A stretch of 38,940 nt of DNA from Erwinia sp. ErVv1 (lineage in GTDB: Bacteria > Pseudomonadota > Gammaproteobacteria > Enterobacterales > Enterobacteriaceae). The stretch is from positions 67,351-106,290 of the forward strand of contig NZ_CDPK01000005.1 in NCBI RefSeq assembly GCF_900068895.1, written 5' to 3'. Shown in pieces: positions 36,511 to 38,940 of the stretch. Under the pieces are notes generated by a model. That model was not told the DNA's origin. It saw only the letters and a list, made by a program, of their open reading frames with translations, and ran no database searches. The stretch's first letter is position 1; each line of letters begins with the position of its first letter. Position numbers and translations under genes: made by a program.

Positions 36511-37692
36511 ATGCGTCTTAACGATATGCAAATTCGTCGCGCCAAGGTTGAAGATAAAGCCTATACGCTTAGCGACGGCCTCGGCCTTTCCCTCCTTATT
36601 GAGCCTAACGGCAGTAAAAGCTGGCGGTTCCGCTATCGCTATGCGGACAAGCCTAAAATGATCTCGTTTGGTGTTTATCCTGTGGTTACGCTTGCTGATG
36701 CCAGACAGCGTAGGGAAGAAGCGCGTAAGCAGGTGTCCGATGGCATCAACCCCAGCGAAGCCCGAAAAGAACAGAAGCGTGCCTTAAAAATCGGTGTTGA
36801 GAATACGTTTGAAGCACTGGCGCGTGAATGGCACGGTCTTAAAAGTGCAAAATGGTCACCAGGATATGCCAGCGATATTATGGAAGCTTTCACTAATGAT
36901 ATTTTTCCGTATGTTGGAGATAGACCCATCGCTGAGATAAAGCCGCTGGAATTACTTAATGTGCTGCGAAAAATTGAGGCCCGTGGCGCGCTGGAAAAGA
37001 TGCGTAAAGTTCGCCAACGGTGTGCTGAGGTATTCCGTTATTCTATAGCGACGGGTAGAGCGGAGTACAATGCAGCAGCCGACCTATCAACTGCGCTTAG
37101 CGTTCATCAATCTAAACACTTCCCTTTCCTGACAGCTGAAGAAATTCCTGATTTTCTCAAAGCTCTCAATGCTTATAGCGGGAGCATTTTGGTCGTTCTG
37201 GCTACTAAGTTATTGATACTAACAGGCGTCAGAACCATTGAACTACGAGCAGCCGAGTGGAAAGAGTTTAATCTGGATGAAGCACTATGGGAAATTCCTG
37301 CAGAAAGAATGAAAAAACGGCGCTCACATCTTGTGCCGCTATCTCAACAAGCGTTAGATTTAGTTAAGCAAATCCAAACTATGACGGGAAACTACAGGTA
37401 CGTTTTCCCTGGCCGTAACGAACCGAGCAAACCTATGAGCGAAGCAAGTATAAATCAGGCGATCAAACGTATTGGTTACGGCGGCAGAGTAACCGGGCAC
37501 GGTTTCAGGCATACCATGTCAACCATTTTGCATGAACAAGGCTACAACACAGCATGGATTGAGATGCAGTTAGCACACGTTGATAAAAATAGTATTCGTG
37601 GCACTTATAACCATGCACAATATTTAGAGCAAAGAAGAGAAATGTTGTCATGGTATTCAAAATCAATAATTAAAGAGAATGCAAATGGCTAA
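36511..37692 (+). CDS. int: Tyrosine integrase (P4-like, DUF4102 family)
   Basis: A 393-residue site-specific recombinase. The N-terminal DUF4102 arm-binding domain (1-90: LNDMQIRRAKVEDKAYTLSD) is followed by a SAM-like core-binding domain (about 97-190) and the catalytic domain. All catalytic residues are present: Arg241 (GVRTIELR), His330 and Arg333 (HGFRHT), His356 (LAHVD) and Tyr366 (TYNHAQYL). It should therefore be active. I chose ATG 36511, giving the usual N terminus, over the upstream in-frame ATG at 36463. GC content is lower than in the backbone, consistent with acquisition. The stop overlaps the next gene by 8 bases. Confidence 0.95.
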   Translation: MRLNDMQIRRAKVEDKAYTLSDGLGLSLLIEPNGSKSWRFRYRYADKPKMISFGVYPVVTLADARQRREEARKQVSDGINPSEARKEQKRALKIGVENTFEALAREWHGLKSAKWSPGYASDIMEAFTNDIFPYVGDRPIAEIKPLELLNVLRKIEARGALEKMRKVRQRCAEVFRYSIATGRAEYNAAADLSTALSVHQSKHFPFLTAEEIPDFLKALNAYSGSILVVLATKLLILTGVRTIELRAAEWKEFNLDEALWEIPAERMKKRRSHLVPLSQQALDLVKQIQTMTGNYRYVFPGRNEPSKPMSEASINQAIKRIGYGGRVTGHGFRHTMSTILHEQGYNTAWIEMQLAHVDKNSIRGTYNHAQYLEQRREMLSWYSKSIIKENANG

Positions 37693-38940
37693 TAATAACA
37701 TTAAGAACAACCTAAATTCATTTTTACAAATGCTTGAAAGCATAGAGGATATACTTCCATCATTAAAGGAGAGCTTGAGGGATGATTTCGATAAGAAACA
37801 GAAAGATTATGTCACCTTTGTAAGTGAATACGGTCGGGAAGTTACTGTAAAAAAAGAAGGGAAGGATGTAAAAGTACAATCGATACCGCGTAGTAAATTA
37901 GCCTATTTTAAAAAATTAAATTTGAACCTTAATAAATCCGCCATGCTTTTGCGGGTTGTTCCGCAAAACTTCCTTGTGTCGATTGTAAGTGAGTATGATG
38001 CTTTCCTTGGTGGCTTAATAAAAGAGATTTATAAGAAGAAGCCAGAGGTAGTAAATAATTTTGAAAAAGAGTTTTCTTTCAAGGAGGTTGTAGAATTTGG
38101 CAGTATTGATAAGATTAAAGATTATGTTATTGAAAAGGATGTGGAGAGTTTATTACGTAAAAGTCATATTGAGCAGATATCCATACTGGAAAAAAAATTT
38201 TCTATAAGCTTGAGGAGTGGATTGCCTGTCCTTAAGGATTTTATAGAAATTACAGAAAGAAGAAACTTGTTTGTGCACTGTAAAGGTGTTGTGTCATCAC
38301 AGTATCTAAAGAATTGCTCGGATAACTCAATAAAAACAAAAGAATTAAATGTTGGCTCTCGGCTTTATGCATCAAATAAATATATATTTAATGCTATTCA
38401 TGTTTTGTCAGAAATGGCTATAAAAATCACCCATGTTCTTTGGAGTAAAATATCAAGCGAAGAGAGTGGTATTATTGGGGATAGTGCATTGAGTACATCT
38501 TTTGAACTTTTGCAAAGCGAGAAGTATCAGCTTGTGATAAGTGTTGTACCTCTATTTCAAACACCCCCATTTCAAGGTTTTAAAGAGATGGTTAAAGTAA
38601 TGCTTTTAATAAATATTGCTATTGCATATAAATATTCCGGGGACGAAGTTAAATGTTCTTCCTTGTTAAAAGAATGTGATTGGAGTACTAGGATTCCAAT
38701 GTTACGAATGGCTGAGAGGATTCTTAATGATGATTTTGATTCGGCCTCACATTTGATGAGGAAATCTTGTGATTCAGATGATCTAAAAAAAGAAAATTTG
38801 CTTGAGTGGCCGATATTTAAGTTTTTTAGAGAGAGTGATCAATTCAAAGTCACTTATGAGGAGCTTTATGGCAAGGAAGAAGTAATTAACGTCGAGCTTG
38901 AGAAACCCTTTGATTCAGGTGGCAAGTTGGAGCCACGCTC
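37685..38940 (+). CDS. Putative HEPN-domain protein, candidate defence gene (cut by the window edge)
   Basis: An open frame of 418 codons runs to the right edge without a stop; the C terminus is missing. It starts at ATG 37685, overlapping the integrase stop by 8 bases. Residues 189-209 (ITERRNLFVHCKGVVSSQYL) contain R193-x4-H198, the catalytic-type motif of HEPN nucleases, in the form seen in RiboL-PSP/MAE-type HEPN families. Residues 270-400 look like paired helices, possibly TPR-like (inference). Base composition is very AT-rich compared with the host. HEPN proteins are common in antiphage systems and toxin modules, and thrW islands are frequent carriers, so a defence role is plausible but unproven. 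Confidence 0.7.
   Translation, partial: MANNNIKNNLNSFLQMLESIEDILPSLKESLRDDFDKKQKDYVTFVSEYGREVTVKKEGKDVKVQSIPRSKLAYFKKLNLNLNKSAMLLRVVPQNFLVSIVSEYDAFLGGLIKEIYKKKPEVVNNFEKEFSFKEVVEFGSIDKIKDYVIEKDVESLLRKSHIEQISILEKKFSISLRSGLPVLKDFIEITERRNLFVHCKGVVSSQYLKNCSDNSIKTKELNVGSRLYASNKYIFNAIHVLSEMAIKITHVLWSKISSEESGIIGDSALSTSFELLQSEKYQLVISVVPLFQTPPFQGFKEMVKVMLLINIAIAYKYSGDEVKCSSLLKECDWSTRIPMLRMAERILNDDFDSASHLMRKSCDSDDLKKENLLEWPIFKFFRESDQFKVTYEELYGKEEVINVELEKPFDSGGKLEPR

Overview
The window looks like a chromosomal segment of a GC-rich enterobacterium (order Enterobacterales). I would place it near Erwiniaceae or the Enterobacter/Klebsiella group, but the genus is not decided by what I can see. The backbone fadE - lpcA - yafJ - yafK - dinB - pepD - gpt - frsA - crl - porin - proBA - thrW follows the E. 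coli K-12 order, with several E. coli genes absent between these markers. No CRISPR array, rRNA or insertion sequence was seen.

Positions 1-11332 hold a tRNA-Phe and a purine-nitrogen (hpx) cluster. hpxZYXW runs leftward, hpxU (an RpiR-type regulator) and hpxFGHIJKQT run rightward. Together they encode an ABC importer, allantoate amidohydrolase, ureidoglycine transaminase, two late urate-pathway enzymes (OHCU decarboxylase and HIU hydrolase), oxamate amidohydrolase and an AtzG/AtzE/AtzH-like trio. Both transcription units are preceded by well-spaced sigma-54 (-24/-12) sequences. An NtrC-type enhancer lies in the hpxU-hpxF gap, and two HpxU-type operators are visible, so the cluster appears to be driven by nitrogen limitation and repressed until allantoate is present.

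Positions 11401-13003 are a low-GC insert: an unrecognised protein with a hydrophobic C-terminal half, a tiny membrane protein and an orphan Hcp of the type VI secretion system. This layout suggests an effector/immunity/carrier cassette. It is followed by a TauE/SafE permease divergent from an AraC-type regulator.

Positions 14815-21144 are a complete methionine salvage block: yafV-mtnE leftward, mtnBCD rightward, mtnA leftward and mtnK rightward. MetJ-box arrays sit in both divergent promoter regions. The omega-amidase gene yafV overlaps the transaminase gene mtnE, matching the need to remove the 2-oxoglutaramate that the transaminase produces.

Positions 21175-36056 are the conserved core: fadE (with a FadR site and an unusual Glu-Gln hexanucleotide repeat), lpcA, yafJ, yafK, SOS-regulated dinB (LexA box), pepD, gpt, frsA, crl, an outer-membrane porin, proBA and a LysE-type exporter.

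From 36274 to the right edge, tRNA-Thr(CGU) is followed by a complete tyrosine integrase. An AT-rich gene then overlaps the integrase stop codon and runs off the window. Its product carries an R-x4-H motif typical of HEPN domains. This is the left end of a thrW-integrated island, probably carrying a defence gene. The most attractive novelty candidates are this HEPN-like protein, the Hcp cassette, and the predicted AtzE-like route for oxalurate breakdown.
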